Below, in pieces: positions 7,484-16,815 of a stretch of DNA of 64,000 nucleotides (positions within the stretch are counted from its first letter, which is position 1; each line of letters begins with the position of its first letter). Below the pieces are notes generated by a model. The model was not told the origin of the DNA. It made no database searches and saw nothing but the letters and a program-made list of their open reading frames with translations. The stretch is taken from contig JBFXKW010000001.1 in assembly GCA_050173345.1 (NCBI GenBank), positions 682,001 to 746,000 of the forward strand, written 5' to 3'. The stretch is from SHWC01 sp050173345. GTDB taxonomy: Bacteria; Pseudomonadota; Alphaproteobacteria; UBA828. The translations under genes and the position numbers were made by a program.

Positions 7484-8674
7484 TCAGTGCGTCGTGACGT
7501 TCTCGATCAGCATGGCGAGGCCTTGCCCTGCGCCCATGCACATACTGATGATCGCGTAGCGCTGGCCGGTCTCCCTTAGATGCTGCATGGCGACCAACGT
7601 CATGCGCGCGCCGGTCGCGCCGGGCGGGTGGCCGATCGAGATGCCGCCGCCGTAAAGATTGGTCTTCTCGCGGCTCACGCTGAGCTGGCTCTCGGCGAAC
7701 AGGCTCACGGCAGCGAACGCCTCGTTGATCTCGTAATAGTCGACATCGCCGGCCTTCATGCCGCGCCTCTCGAGTAGCTTCCTGATCGCGGGCACCGGGC
7801 CGCAGCCCATGATGCGCGGCGGCACGCCGACGATCGCCCAATCGACGATGCGCGCGATCGGCTCGACGCTGAGCGTCTCCGCCGCCTTGCGCTCGGCGAC
7901 CACGACCATCGCCGCGCCGTCGGTGACGCCGCTCGAATTGCCGGCGGTCACCTTGCCGTCCTTACGGAACACCGGGCCCATCTTGGCCAGCTTCTCAGCC
8001 GTGATGTCGGGGCGCGGATACTCGTCGTCCGTCATCAGGCGCGTGGTCTTGCCGTCCTTCACCTCGATCGGCGCGATCTGGCGCGCGAGGAAGCCGGAGG
8101 CGATCGCGGCGCCGGCGCGTTGCTGGCTCATCACCGCCCATTCGTCCATGGGTGGACGCGCGATCTGATAGTCATCGGCGAGGTTCTCCGCGGTCTCGCC
8201 CATCAATTGCAGGCTGAACGGGTCGCGATAGGCCCAATCGAGCGAATCGATCATGGTCTGCGGCCCGCGCTTGTGGCCCCAGCGGGCCGAGGTCACGACA
8301 TAAGGCGCGCGCGAGAAGTTCTCGCCGCCGCCCGCGACCGCGACCTTGCCGTGGCCGCTCATGATCTGCTCGGCGGCCGAGATGATCGCCTGCGAGCCCG
8401 AGCCGCAGGCGCGGCTGACGTTGAGCGCCGCGCTCTCGACCGGCAGGCCGGACTCGATCGCGACATAGCGCGCCGCGAGGTAGCCTTCCTGGTCAACGGG
8501 CAGCACGTTGCCCCATACCAGGTGATCCACCTTGCCGGGATCGAGCCGGGCGGCGCCGAGGCACGCCTTGGTCGCATGCACGCCGAGCCGGCCCAGGGGA
8601 ATATCGCGCAGCGACTTGCCGAAATCGCCGAATGGCGTGCGCTTGCCGCCGGCGAGGATGATCTCCGTGCTCAT
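7484..8674 (-). CDS. Thiolase / acetyl-CoA C-acyltransferase
   Basis: Cleaves 3-ketoacyl-CoA with CoA; 396 aa. The acylated Cys90 is in SRACGSGSQA, the NEAFA motif near residue 314 and the final Cys in SMCMGAGQG are present. The usual GHPxGxSG loop reads GHPPGATG, a mild change next to the active-site His. ATG 8674 begins the recognisable STEIILAGGKRTPFG domain; a longer reading frame upstream runs into the promoter and is rejected. It is the first gene of the leftward thiolase-dehydrogenase-hydratase-DUF3237 operon, and it is transcribed away from the GntR regulator gene. Confidence 0.92.
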   Translation of the reverse strand: MSTEIILAGGKRTPFGDFGKSLRDIPLGRLGVHATKACLGAARLDPGKVDHLVWGNVLPVDQEGYLAARYVAIESGLPVESAALNVSRACGSGSQAIISAAEQIMSGHGKVAVAGGGENFSRAPYVVTSARWGHKRGPQTMIDSLDWAYRDPFSLQLMGETAENLADDYQIARPPMDEWAVMSQQRAGAAIASGFLARQIAPIEVKDGKTTRLMTDDEYPRPDITAEKLAKMGPVFRKDGKVTAGNSSGVTDGAAMVVVAERKAAETLSVEPIARIVDWAIVGVPPRIMGCGPVPAIRKLLERRGMKAGDVDYYEINEAFAAVSLFAESQLSVSREKTNLYGGGISIGHPPGATGARMTLVAMQHLRETGQRYAIISMCMGAGQGLAMLIENVTTH

Positions 8675-8775
8675 GGGAACCCGCAATCCGTTGTCGTGGA
8701 GGCCGGGCCCAGGCCCGGCGGTCGGCCCGGATTCTAAGGCCGGCGGGGCGGTGGTCAACGTTTTGAATGACGATT

Positions 8776-8786
8776 TTGTAAGACAA
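8776..8786. promoter_or_regulatory. Candidate GntR operator between thiolase operon and gntR gene
   Basis: TTGTAAGACAA, an exact inverted repeat of TTGT around AAG, lies between the divergent starts at 8674 and 8826. It fits the TTGTNNGACAA operator type of FCD-domain GntR regulators, and an FCD-GntR gene lies immediately to its right. This suggests autoregulation and control of the thiolase operon. Confidence 0.55.
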
Positions 8787-8825
8787 GATTTATCATTGGC
8801 CGAATCTTGGAAGAGACCCCGAGTG

Positions 8826-9554
8826 ATGGACAGCATGAACGTCCCGGCCCGGCAGACGGGGGCGCAGCGCCCGGCCGGCCAGGCCGGCGAGAAACACGGC
8901 CCGAGCTCGCCCGACCAGGTGGTCGCGGCGCTGATCCGCGGCCTCCAGGCCGGCCGCTACGTGCCCGGCCAGCGCCTCATCGAGGCGGACCTGACCAAGG
9001 AGCTCAAGGTCTCGCGCGGTCCGGTGCGCGAGGCGCTCAAGCGGCTCGCCGCGGAAGGGCTGGTCAGCCTGGTCCCCCATCGGGGCGCCTATATCCGCGC
9101 GCTGACCCGCGACGAGGTGCACGACATGCTGGTGGTCCAGGAGATGCTGACCGGGCTTGCCGCGCGCCTCGCCGCCGTGGTGATCGACCAGGGCCGCAAC
9201 CGGGAAGAGTTCAAGGAGGCCTATCAGCGTCTGCTCGCCTTCCGCGACCGCACCGACGGCATCGCCTTCCTCGAGGAGCGTTCGCGCTTCTATGGCACCA
9301 TGATCAGGATCGGCGGCAATCGCGAGCTCAGGCGCATGATGCCGGCCCTGCAGCTCCACCTTCTGCGCATGCAGTTCCACCAGCACCTGACGCCGAAGGA
9401 CCGTGCCCGCCAGTTCGAGGAGTATGACGCGCTGGTCAACGCGATCCTCGACAACCAGCCGAACGAAGCGGAGCGGCTGACCCGCCAGCACATCAGGCGC
9501 ACCCGGCTCAGCATCGAACGCCTGCCGGACGAGGTGTTCGCCTCCATCATCTAG
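8826..9554 (+). CDS. GntR-family transcriptional regulator with FCD domain
   Basis: Probable acid- or CoA-ester-responsive repressor of 242 aa. After a 25-residue basic, disordered leader there is a winged helix (about residues 30-100) with the GntR signature GQRLIEADLTKELKVSRGPVREAL split over about 50-73, then PHRGAYIR. The C-terminal all-helical FCD effector domain runs from about 100 to 240 and ends in ERLTRQHIRRTR. Its stop overlaps the stop of the convergent methyltransferase gene at a shared CTAG. Start at ATG 8826; the longer in-frame reading from 8532 would overlap the thiolase gene and is rejected. It sits in the middle of the island whose promoters share its likely operator. Confidence 0.9.
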   Translation: MDSMNVPARQTGAQRPAGQAGEKHGPSSPDQVVAALIRGLQAGRYVPGQRLIEADLTKELKVSRGPVREALKRLAAEGLVSLVPHRGAYIRALTRDEVHDMLVVQEMLTGLAARLAAVVIDQGRNREEFKEAYQRLLAFRDRTDGIAFLEERSRFYGTMIRIGGNRELRRMMPALQLHLLRMQFHQHLTPKDRARQFEEYDALVNAILDNQPNEAERLTRQHIRRTRLSIERLPDEVFASII

Positions 9555-10336
9555 GCGACGTTCCGCTTCACCTGCTCGATCAGGCCGGCCGCAAAGGCAG
9601 GGGCCCCGCGCCAAGCCAAGTGGAAGGCTTGATTGATGGAGCCCCAATCGAGGTCGTACTGGAGCAGCAGCAGGTTCAGCGCGCTGCGGGAGTAGATCGA
9701 GACGTGGCCGTTGCGTGGCCCGATATACCACCAGGAGAGGCCGATGCGCTCGATCTCCTCGGGCTGCAGCAAGGTCGAGAAGTAGATGACGCCATCATCG
9801 CCGATCAGCTCGTCGAGGGAAGACAGGAGCCGGTGCGGATCGTTCTCGTGCTCGAACACCTCGAAGCAGGTCAGCAGGTCGAAGCGCCCTTCGGGGCGCC
9901 GGGAGAAGACGGGGTTGTGCAGGTCGTAGGTCTCGGCCCGCCTGAAATCTGCCTGGCGCAGGCGTTCGGCAAGCAGCCCGCCGCCCCCGCCATAGTCCAG
10001 GCAGGAAAGCCTGTCACGGTGCGCGCCGAACCGCTTGATGATCGTGTCGGCGTTCGCGCGCGGCCGGCTCTCGGCATAGTCGGGATCGACCTTGATATAG
10101 TCGGCGTTGTAGATCCACGCCGCGAAATCGTCCGCCGACCACTCATCGAAAGCGTCGGTGAAGATGAAGCTGCAGGCGCCGCAGCGATAATAGTGGACCG
10201 GCACGCCGCTCTTCGGCAGGCGGCCGGTGCGGTTCTCAGAGCAATGCTTGTTGAAGTCCGCCACCCCGAAGCGTGGCGCGTCGGCGCCGCAAACCTTGCA
10301 GGCGCTCAGCGCGACGCCCGGGGCCGGCGCCTTCAC
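9551..10336 (-). CDS. SAM-dependent methyltransferase with N-terminal zinc-ribbon-like segment
   Basis: Protein of 261 aa. The N-terminus has CKVCG (residues about 12-16) and, 35-40 residues later, YRCGAC, a four-Cys set likely to bind zinc. The Rossmann methyltransferase core follows: motif I LDYGGGGGLLAERL (about 115-128), FDLLTCFEVFEHE, and DDGVIYFSTLL. The same architecture occurs in methyltransferases of sugar or small-molecule tailoring. The start is the GTG at 10336, ten bases after the acyl-CoA dehydrogenase stop; a longer upstream reading overlaps that gene. Its role in a CoA-catabolic island is unclear. The methylated substrate cannot be named. Confidence 0.75.
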   Translation of the reverse strand: MKAPAPGVALSACKVCGADAPRFGVADFNKHCSENRTGRLPKSGVPVHYYRCGACSFIFTDAFDEWSADDFAAWIYNADYIKVDPDYAESRPRANADTIIKRFGAHRDRLSCLDYGGGGGLLAERLRQADFRRAETYDLHNPVFSRRPEGRFDLLTCFEVFEHENDPHRLLSSLDELIGDDGVIYFSTLLQPEEIERIGLSWWYIGPRNGHVSIYSRSALNLLLLQYDLDWGSINQAFHLAWRGAPAFAAGLIEQVKRNVA

Positions 10337-10346
10337 GACATCGCAC

Positions 10347-11639
<1,293 letters not shown>

Positions 11640-11701
11640 GGCTCGGCTCCGCTTCTGAATGGGCTCTCCCGGCTGGTATTGTAGCGCGGGGCGGGTACGC
11701 C

Positions 11702-11712
11702 CTGTCCGACAA
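11702..11712. promoter_or_regulatory. Candidate GntR operator between ACAD gene and FabL-like gene
   Basis: CTGTCCGACAA, whose complement is TTGTCGGACAG, lies in the 98-bp gap between divergent starts at 11639 and 11738. It matches TTGTNNGACAA with one mismatch. The following bases, AAATTGTCC, repeat the arrangement GACAAAATTGTC that is also seen at 23615-23626. Confidence 0.45.
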
Positions 11713-11737
11713 AATTGTCCTAAGATCGGGGGCTGCG

Positions 11738-12478
11738 ATGGCCATTCTGGTGACCGGCGGAACCAAGGGGATCGGACTCGATGTCGCACTCGCCTTCGCC
11801 GAGCCCGCCGCCGACGTGTTCCTAAACTACCACGCGGACGAGGCGGCTGCGAACGAGGCCAAGGCCAGGGTCGAGGCCAGGGGTGCGCGCTGCCACCTGC
11901 TGCGCGGCGATGTCGGCGTGCCCGACGAGGCGAGACGAATCGTCGCACGGGTCGGCGCCGTCACGGATCGGCTCGACCAGCTCGTCCATTGCGCCGTCAA
12001 GGTCGTCGCGAAGCCCGCGCTTGAGATCACGCCCGAGGAGCTCGCCGCCGCGACCGGCATCAACGGCCTCGCGCTGCACACGTTGGTGCAGGCAGCCCTG
12101 CCGCTGTTCCGGCGCGGCAGCAGCGTGTTCTTCCTGTCGAGCCGGGGCGGCCGGATAGTGATCCCGAACTATGCGGCGATCGGCATCGGCAAGGCGCTCG
12201 CCGAATCGCTGGTGCGCTATCTCGCGGTCGAGCTCGCGCCGAGAGGGGTGCGGATCAACTGCATCGCGCCCTCGGTGGTCGAGACCGACGCGGTCAAGGC
12301 CGTCTTCGGCGACAAGACCGAGGGGATCATGCGCCACGCCGCCGAGGACAATCCGAGCGGCCGCGCCGTCAGCCCTGAGGACTACACCAGCCTGATCCGC
12401 TATCTCGCGAGCCCGGCCGCCGCGTTCATCCAGGGCCAGGTCATCTACGTCAACGGCGGCCACAACCTGATGGGCTGA
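11738..12478 (+). CDS. SDR oxidoreductase resembling FabL-type enoyl-ACP reductase
   Basis: Protein of 246 aa. The cofactor loop is VTGGTKGIG (residues 5-13). The active site has SSRGGRI followed by NYAAIGIGKALAES: Tyr and Lys are seven positions apart (Y-x6-K) instead of the usual Y-x3-K. Y-x6-K is the signature of enoyl-ACP reductases FabI and FabL. The C-terminal segments RYLAVELAPRGVR, ETDAVK and GQVIYVNGG follow the FabL pattern. It may reduce an enoyl-CoA or enoyl-ACP with NADPH. ATG 11738 is used; an upstream frame overlaps the divergent gene. It stands alone, with a repeat and a convergent thiolase gene downstream. Confidence 0.75.
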   Translation: MAILVTGGTKGIGLDVALAFAEPAADVFLNYHADEAAANEAKARVEARGARCHLLRGDVGVPDEARRIVARVGAVTDRLDQLVHCAVKVVAKPALEITPEELAAATGINGLALHTLVQAALPLFRRGSSVFFLSSRGGRIVIPNYAAIGIGKALAESLVRYLAVELAPRGVRINCIAPSVVETDAVKAVFGDKTEGIMRHAAEDNPSGRAVSPEDYTSLIRYLASPAAAFIQGQVIYVNGGHNLMG

Positions 12479-12520
12479 ACCGTTTTGCCGCGACGCCCGA
12501 GTGGTGCCCCATCTCATATC

Positions 12521-12595
12521 GTCGTCCCCCGGCTTGACCGGGGGGACCCAGATCTTTCGCCAGCCCTGGATGCCCCGCCTTCGCGGGGCATGACG
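12521..12595. repeat. Paired palindromic repeat (REP-like), copy 2
   Basis: GTCGTCCCCCGGCTTGACCG followed by its mirror, then a short spacer and a second hairpin around GGATGCCCCGCC/GGGGCATGACG. It lies between the convergent ends of the FabL-like gene (12478) and the thiolase gene (12633), so it may also act as a bidirectional terminator. Confidence 0.8.
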
Positions 12596-12632
12596 TCAAT
12601 AGGAGCGTCAGGAGCGATTTGGTTCGGCGCCT

Positions 12633-13805
12633 TCAGCCGAGCCGCTCGATCAGCGTCGCGTTCGCCATGCCGCCCGATTCGCACATGGCGACCAGGCCGC
12701 GCCTGCCGCCCGATTCCTCGAGCCCGCGCACCAGGCTCATCACCAGCCGCCCGCCCGAGGCGCCGACCGGATGGCCGAACGCGATGGCGCCGCCATCGAC
12801 ATTGACCCGCGCCGGATCGGCGCCGGTCTCGGCCAGCCAGGCGAGCACGACGGAGGCGAACGCCTCGTTGACCTCGAAGCGGTCGATGTCCTCGATGCCG
12901 AGGCCGGCACGGCTCAGCAGCTTGCGTGTCGCCGGGATGATCCCGGTCAGCATCATCACCGGGTCGTCGCCCATTACCGCGAAGTGGGTGAGCGCTGCGC
13001 GCGGCACGAGGCCCAGCTTCGCTGCGACCGACTCCTCCGCGAGCAGCAGCGCCGCCGCGCCGTCGGTGACCTGGCTCGAATTGCCGGCCGTCACCGACCA
13101 GCGGATTTCGGGAAAGCGCGCGAGCGCGACCGGATCCTCGAAGGCCGGCTTGAGCGATGCGAGCTTTTCCAGCGAGGTGTCGGCGCGGATACCTTCATCA
13201 CGCACAACACCGTCGACCGGCACGATCTCGCGCGCCAGCGCGCCGCGCCGTTCCGCCTCGGCCGCCCGCTGGTGCGATTTCAGCGCGAAGGCATCCATCG
13301 CCTCGCGGCCGAGCTGCCAGCGCGCCGCGATCAGCTCCGCCGAGATGCCCTGGTGCACCAGGCCGTCAGGATAGCGCGCATGGAACATCGGCCCGAGGCT
13401 GTCCTTGCCGAGGCGGTTCGCGCGCATCGGCACGCGCGACATCATCTCGACCCCGCCCGCGACCACCAGGTCATAGGCGCCCGCGATGATGCCCTGCGCG
13501 GCGAAGTCGATCGCCTGCTGCGCCGAGCCGCATTTGCGGTCGATGGTGACGCCGGGCACGCTGGCCGGCAGGCCGGCCGCGAGCCAGGCCTGGCGCGCGA
13601 TGTTGGCGGCCTGCTCGCCGACCTGGATGACACAGCCCGCGATCAGGTCTTCGATGCGCTCGGGCTCGATATCGGCGCGCTCGACCAGCGCCTTGAGGGT
13701 CAGCGCGAACAGATCGACCGGGTGCAGGTGCGCCAGCGCGCCGCCCTCCCGCCCCTTGGCGAAGGGCGAGCGCACCGCCTCGACGATCACGGCGCGCCTC
13801 ACCAT
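12633..13805 (-). CDS. Thiolase family protein (acetyl-CoA C-acyltransferase)
   Basis: Second thiolase of the island, 390 aa. The nucleophile Cys92 is in DRKCGSAQQA. The NEAFASV motif is near residue 320, GGAIAFGHPVGASG near 348 and the second catalytic Cys in AMCESGGMANA near 378. All catalytic residues are intact, and the GHPxGxSG loop reads GHPVGASG, so this is the more canonical of the two thiolases. It is the last gene of a long leftward operon that starts near 23524; the carboxylase gene upstream ends 157 bp away, across a GC-rich repeat. It probably releases acetyl-CoA or propionyl-CoA from the product of the upstream enzymes. Confidence 0.92.
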   Translation of the reverse strand: MVRRAVIVEAVRSPFAKGREGGALAHLHPVDLFALTLKALVERADIEPERIEDLIAGCVIQVGEQAANIARQAWLAAGLPASVPGVTIDRKCGSAQQAIDFAAQGIIAGAYDLVVAGGVEMMSRVPMRANRLGKDSLGPMFHARYPDGLVHQGISAELIAARWQLGREAMDAFALKSHQRAAEAERRGALAREIVPVDGVVRDEGIRADTSLEKLASLKPAFEDPVALARFPEIRWSVTAGNSSQVTDGAAALLLAEESVAAKLGLVPRAALTHFAVMGDDPVMMLTGIIPATRKLLSRAGLGIEDIDRFEVNEAFASVVLAWLAETGADPARVNVDGGAIAFGHPVGASGGRLVMSLVRGLEESGGRRGLVAMCESGGMANATLIERLG

Positions 13806-13839
13806 GCCGCGCTCCCAGAAATCTCACTCGCGGCCCCAC

Positions 13840-13945
13840 CCCCACCCTTCCCTCCCCCTTCAAGGGGGAGGGAGAAGAAAGGGAGGGCTTGCCCAGCGCC
13901 CCCTCCCCCCTTGAGGGGGAGGGTTGGGGTAGGGGGTAGCCGCCG
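13840..13945. repeat. Second repeat type: CCCTCCCCCTT/AAGGGGGAGG inverted repeats
   Basis: Two adjacent hairpins in the gap between the thiolase gene and the carboxyltransferase gene. CCTCCCCCTTCAAGGGGGAGG (around 13850-13872) is followed by a diverged copy around 13908-13925 and GGTTGGGGTAGGGGG. It is unrelated to the GTCATTGCC family and occurs once in the window. It could attenuate transcription between the two genes. Confidence 0.65.
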
Positions 13946-13962
13946 CATGGACCCCTGCCCTC

Positions 13963-15432
13963 TCACACCGCACGGCGCAAGGTGAGGTTCAGCTCGCTGC
14001 TCCTGATCTCGACATAGGCGCTCTTGGCCAGCGTCATCAGCCGGCGCGCCTGGTCGAGCTCGGGCGAGGAGAGCAGCGGGAAATCCCGCTTGACCGGGCC
14101 GGCCGCGCGCATGCGGTTCAGGTCGGCCTCGGGCACCAGCGCGCGCAGGATCAGCTCGTCATCGTCGTCGGTGCCGTAGCGCTTGCGCAGCGCCTCGATG
14201 GTCGGCTGCTCGGGCGGGTTGGCGAGCACCTCCTTGGCGCGCGGCGCGCTCATGATCCGGTCGAGCACGTCGGGCTCGATCGGTGCCACCGTCTGCCCGT
14301 AATAGCCGGCGGCATACTGGATCACCTCGTCGGGAATCACGGCGTAGCGCTTGCCCGAAACGATGTTGAGCACGGCGAGCGTGCCGACGAGCTGCGAGAA
14401 CGGCGTCGCCATGCCGGGATAGCCGAGCTCGCGGCGCACCCGCGCGGTCTCCTCCAGCACCTCGGGCAGCTTCTCGGCCATGCCGTGCTGCACGAGCTGC
14501 GCCTTGAGCGTGCCCATCATGCCGCCCGGGATCTGGTGCTGGGCATGGAACAGGTCGTACTCGTGCATCTGGTTGACCGGGAAGCCCGCGGCGCGGCCGA
14601 CCTTCTCGAAATGCTCGGCGATCGGCGGCAGCAGCGATTCGTCGAGGCCGTGGCTGAGGCCGAGGATCGCGATGTTGCTGAGCATCACCTCGGTCGAGGG
14701 CACGGACGGGCCGTTCGCCATCGGCCGGCTCGCTGTATGCAGGATGGTGACGCCGAGCCTGATCGCCTCGACATAGGCGATCGCGGACGCGCCGAGGATG
14801 TTGTTGGAATGGAACTCGAGCGGCTTGCCGTGCGACTTCGCCATCACGGCCGGGAACAGCGTGCGCATCCGGTCGGGGTTGAGCACGCCGGCGGTATCGT
14901 AGAACAGGATGGTGTCGATATTGGGCGAGGCGGATATCTTGTCCGCCATGTCGGCGTAGTAGGCGTCGGTATGCACCGGCGAGAGCGTGAACATGATCGC
15001 GCCGGCAACCTCGGCCTCGAACTGCTTCGCGATGCCGGCGAGGCGGTGCATCTTGTCGATGTTGAAGAGCACGTCGTAGATCCAGAAGCTGCGGCAGCCA
15101 TGCACGCAGAGCTGGCGCATCCACGCATCCATCAGCGCATCCGGCGTGACGCCGAAGGTGACGGAGGCGTTCGAGCGCATGCCGCCGCGCACCCGGCTGC
15201 GCGGCATGGACTGCACCAGGAGATCGAGCCCTTCCCACGGGTTCTCGTTGCAGTGGCGGATCAGCACCTCGAACAGCGAGCTACCGGTGAGGTCGACGAC
15301 GCGGAAGCCGACGCGGTCGACGGTCGGCGTGATCGGCAGCGCCATGCCCGCCTGCATGCGCATGCCCCACAAGCTCTGCTGGCCGTCGCGCATGGTCTCG
15401 TCGACGAACTCGATGTGCGCCATGGCGCTCAC
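13963..15432 (-). CDS. Carboxyltransferase-like subunit (HMGL/pyruvate-carboxylase type) with altered metal site
   Basis: Protein of 489 aa that follows oxaloacetate decarboxylase alpha and the pyruvate carboxylase CT domain over its whole length: FVDETMRDGQQSLWGMRM (residues 9-26), ENPWEGL, TLSPVHT, IPGGMMGTLKAQL, and LGYPGMATPFSQLVGTLAVLN. Asp16 of the RDxxQ motif is kept. However, the carbamylated Lys of the canonical IKDMAG motif aligns with Tyr178 (LFYDTAG), and the HxH metal motif reads HSN (His208, Asn210). GTG 15432 overlaps the biotin carboxylase stop (GTGA); ATG 15423 is an alternative. It should accept a carboxyl group from biotin, but the altered site makes pyruvate an unlikely substrate. 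Function open. Confidence 0.8.
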   Translation of the reverse strand: MSAMAHIEFVDETMRDGQQSLWGMRMQAGMALPITPTVDRVGFRVVDLTGSSLFEVLIRHCNENPWEGLDLLVQSMPRSRVRGGMRSNASVTFGVTPDALMDAWMRQLCVHGCRSFWIYDVLFNIDKMHRLAGIAKQFEAEVAGAIMFTLSPVHTDAYYADMADKISASPNIDTILFYDTAGVLNPDRMRTLFPAVMAKSHGKPLEFHSNNILGASAIAYVEAIRLGVTILHTASRPMANGPSVPSTEVMLSNIAILGLSHGLDESLLPPIAEHFEKVGRAAGFPVNQMHEYDLFHAQHQIPGGMMGTLKAQLVQHGMAEKLPEVLEETARVRRELGYPGMATPFSQLVGTLAVLNIVSGKRYAVIPDEVIQYAAGYYGQTVAPIEPDVLDRIMSAPRAKEVLANPPEQPTIEALRKRYGTDDDDELILRALVPEADLNRMRAAGPVKRDFPLLSSPELDQARRLMTLAKSAYVEIRSSELNLTLRRAV

Positions 15433-16796
15433 CCCCCGCCCGCGTTGAACGCCGGCAGGAACGTGCCTTCGAGCCAGCGCGTGTTGAATCTATTGGCGGC
15501 GAAGTCGGGATGGCCGAGCAGCGCCGCGTGGAAGCCGAGATTGGTCGCGATGCCTTCGATGCGAAAACCCGCGACCGCGTCGGCCGCGCGCCCGATCGCG
15601 TCGGCGCGGTCATGGCCGCGCACGATCAGCTTGCCGATCATCGAATCGTAGAACGGCGGCACCAGATAGCCGGCGCGGCAATGGCTGTCGAGCCTGAGCC
15701 ACGGCCCGTCCGGCGGCCGCCAGCCGGCGATGCGGCCCGGCGACGGCACGAAGTTGCGCCGCGGGTCCTCGGCGTTGATGCGGAGCTCGATGGCATGGCC
15801 TTGCGTCCGGATGTCCTGCTGCGCCGGCCCGAGCGGCTCGCCGCCCGCGACCTTCAACTGAAGCTGCACCAGGTCGTGGCCGGTCACCGCCTCGGTCACC
15901 GGGTGCTCGACCTGGATTCGCGCATTGACCTCGATGAAGAAGAACTCCTCGCGGTCGGCATCGTAGAGGAACTCGACCGTGCCGGCGTTGCGATAGGCGA
16001 CATGGCCGGTGAGCCTGACCGCCGCCTCATGCATGGCCCGGCGCACCTTGGCCGGCAGGATCGCCGCCGGCGCCTCCTCGACGACCTTCTGGTAGCGGCG
16101 CTGCGCCGAGCAGTCGCGCTCGCCGAACTGCAGCACCGTGCCCTTGCCGTCGCCGACCACCTGGACCTCGACATGGCGTGCGTTCGCGATGTAGCGCTCC
16201 ATGTAGAGCGTGCCGTCGCCGAAGGCGGCGCGCGCCTCCTCCGACGCGCGGTCGAAGCGCGCGTCGATCTCGCTTGGAACCTCGGCGACGAACATGCCGC
16301 GCCCGCCGCCGCCCGCCGCGGCCTTGGTCACCACCGGATAGCCGATGCCTTCTGCCGCCTTTCTGGCCTGCGCCGCGGTCGCGATCTCGCCGGTGCCGGG
16401 CACCACCGGCACGCCGGCACGCTCGGCGACGTGCCGCGCGGAAATCTTGTCGCCGAGCTGCTCGATCGATTCGGGCGTCGGCCCGACGAAGACGATGCCG
16501 TTCTCCGCGCACAGCCGCGCGAACGGCGCACGCTCGGAGAGGAAGCCATAGCCCGGATGCAGCGCGTCGCAACCCGCGCCGCGCGCGGCATGGACGATCG
16601 CCTGCATGTTGAGGTAGCTGTCCTTCGCCGCCGCCGGCCCGATGACGACGGCGCGGTCGGCCATTTCCGCGCCGAGGCTGTCGCGATCGGCCGCCGAGAC
16701 GCCGAGCACGGTCTCGAGGCCGAGCGCCCGCGCCGCGCGGATGATGCGCACCGCGATCTCGCCCCGGTTGGCGATGAAGAGGCGCTGGATCGTCAT
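15429..16796 (-). CDS. Biotin carboxylase subunit
   Basis: ATP-grasp enzyme of 455 aa that carboxylates biotin on the carrier protein. Visible are ANRGEIAVRIIRAA (about residues 9-22), HPGYGFLSE (about 76-84), the ATP-binding glycine loop KAAAGGGGRGM (about 160-170), ERDCSAQRRYQKVVEE (about 235-250), and EVNARIQVEHPVTEAVTG (about 288-305) with the catalytic Glu and Arg. The C-terminal BC domain is complete. ATG 16796 was chosen because the domain starts there; a longer upstream frame adds only low-complexity residues. It lies between the carboxyltransferase and carrier genes, giving a separate-subunit carboxylase. Confidence 0.95.
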   Translation of the reverse strand: MTIQRLFIANRGEIAVRIIRAARALGLETVLGVSAADRDSLGAEMADRAVVIGPAAAKDSYLNMQAIVHAARGAGCDALHPGYGFLSERAPFARLCAENGIVFVGPTPESIEQLGDKISARHVAERAGVPVVPGTGEIATAAQARKAAEGIGYPVVTKAAAGGGGRGMFVAEVPSEIDARFDRASEEARAAFGDGTLYMERYIANARHVEVQVVGDGKGTVLQFGERDCSAQRRYQKVVEEAPAAILPAKVRRAMHEAAVRLTGHVAYRNAGTVEFLYDADREEFFFIEVNARIQVEHPVTEAVTGHDLVQLQLKVAGGEPLGPAQQDIRTQGHAIELRINAEDPRRNFVPSPGRIAGWRPPDGPWLRLDSHCRAGYLVPPFYDSMIGKLIVRGHDRADAIGRAADAVAGFRIEGIATNLGFHAALLGHPDFAANRFNTRWLEGTFLPAFNAGGG

Positions 16797-16815
16797 GGCG
16801 CGAGGCCGGGTTCGC

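Noticed and set aside
11640..11948. N-terminal extension of the acyl-CoA dehydrogenase
   Set aside because: It overlaps the divergent FabL-like gene and is Arg-rich; the family domain begins at ATG 11639.
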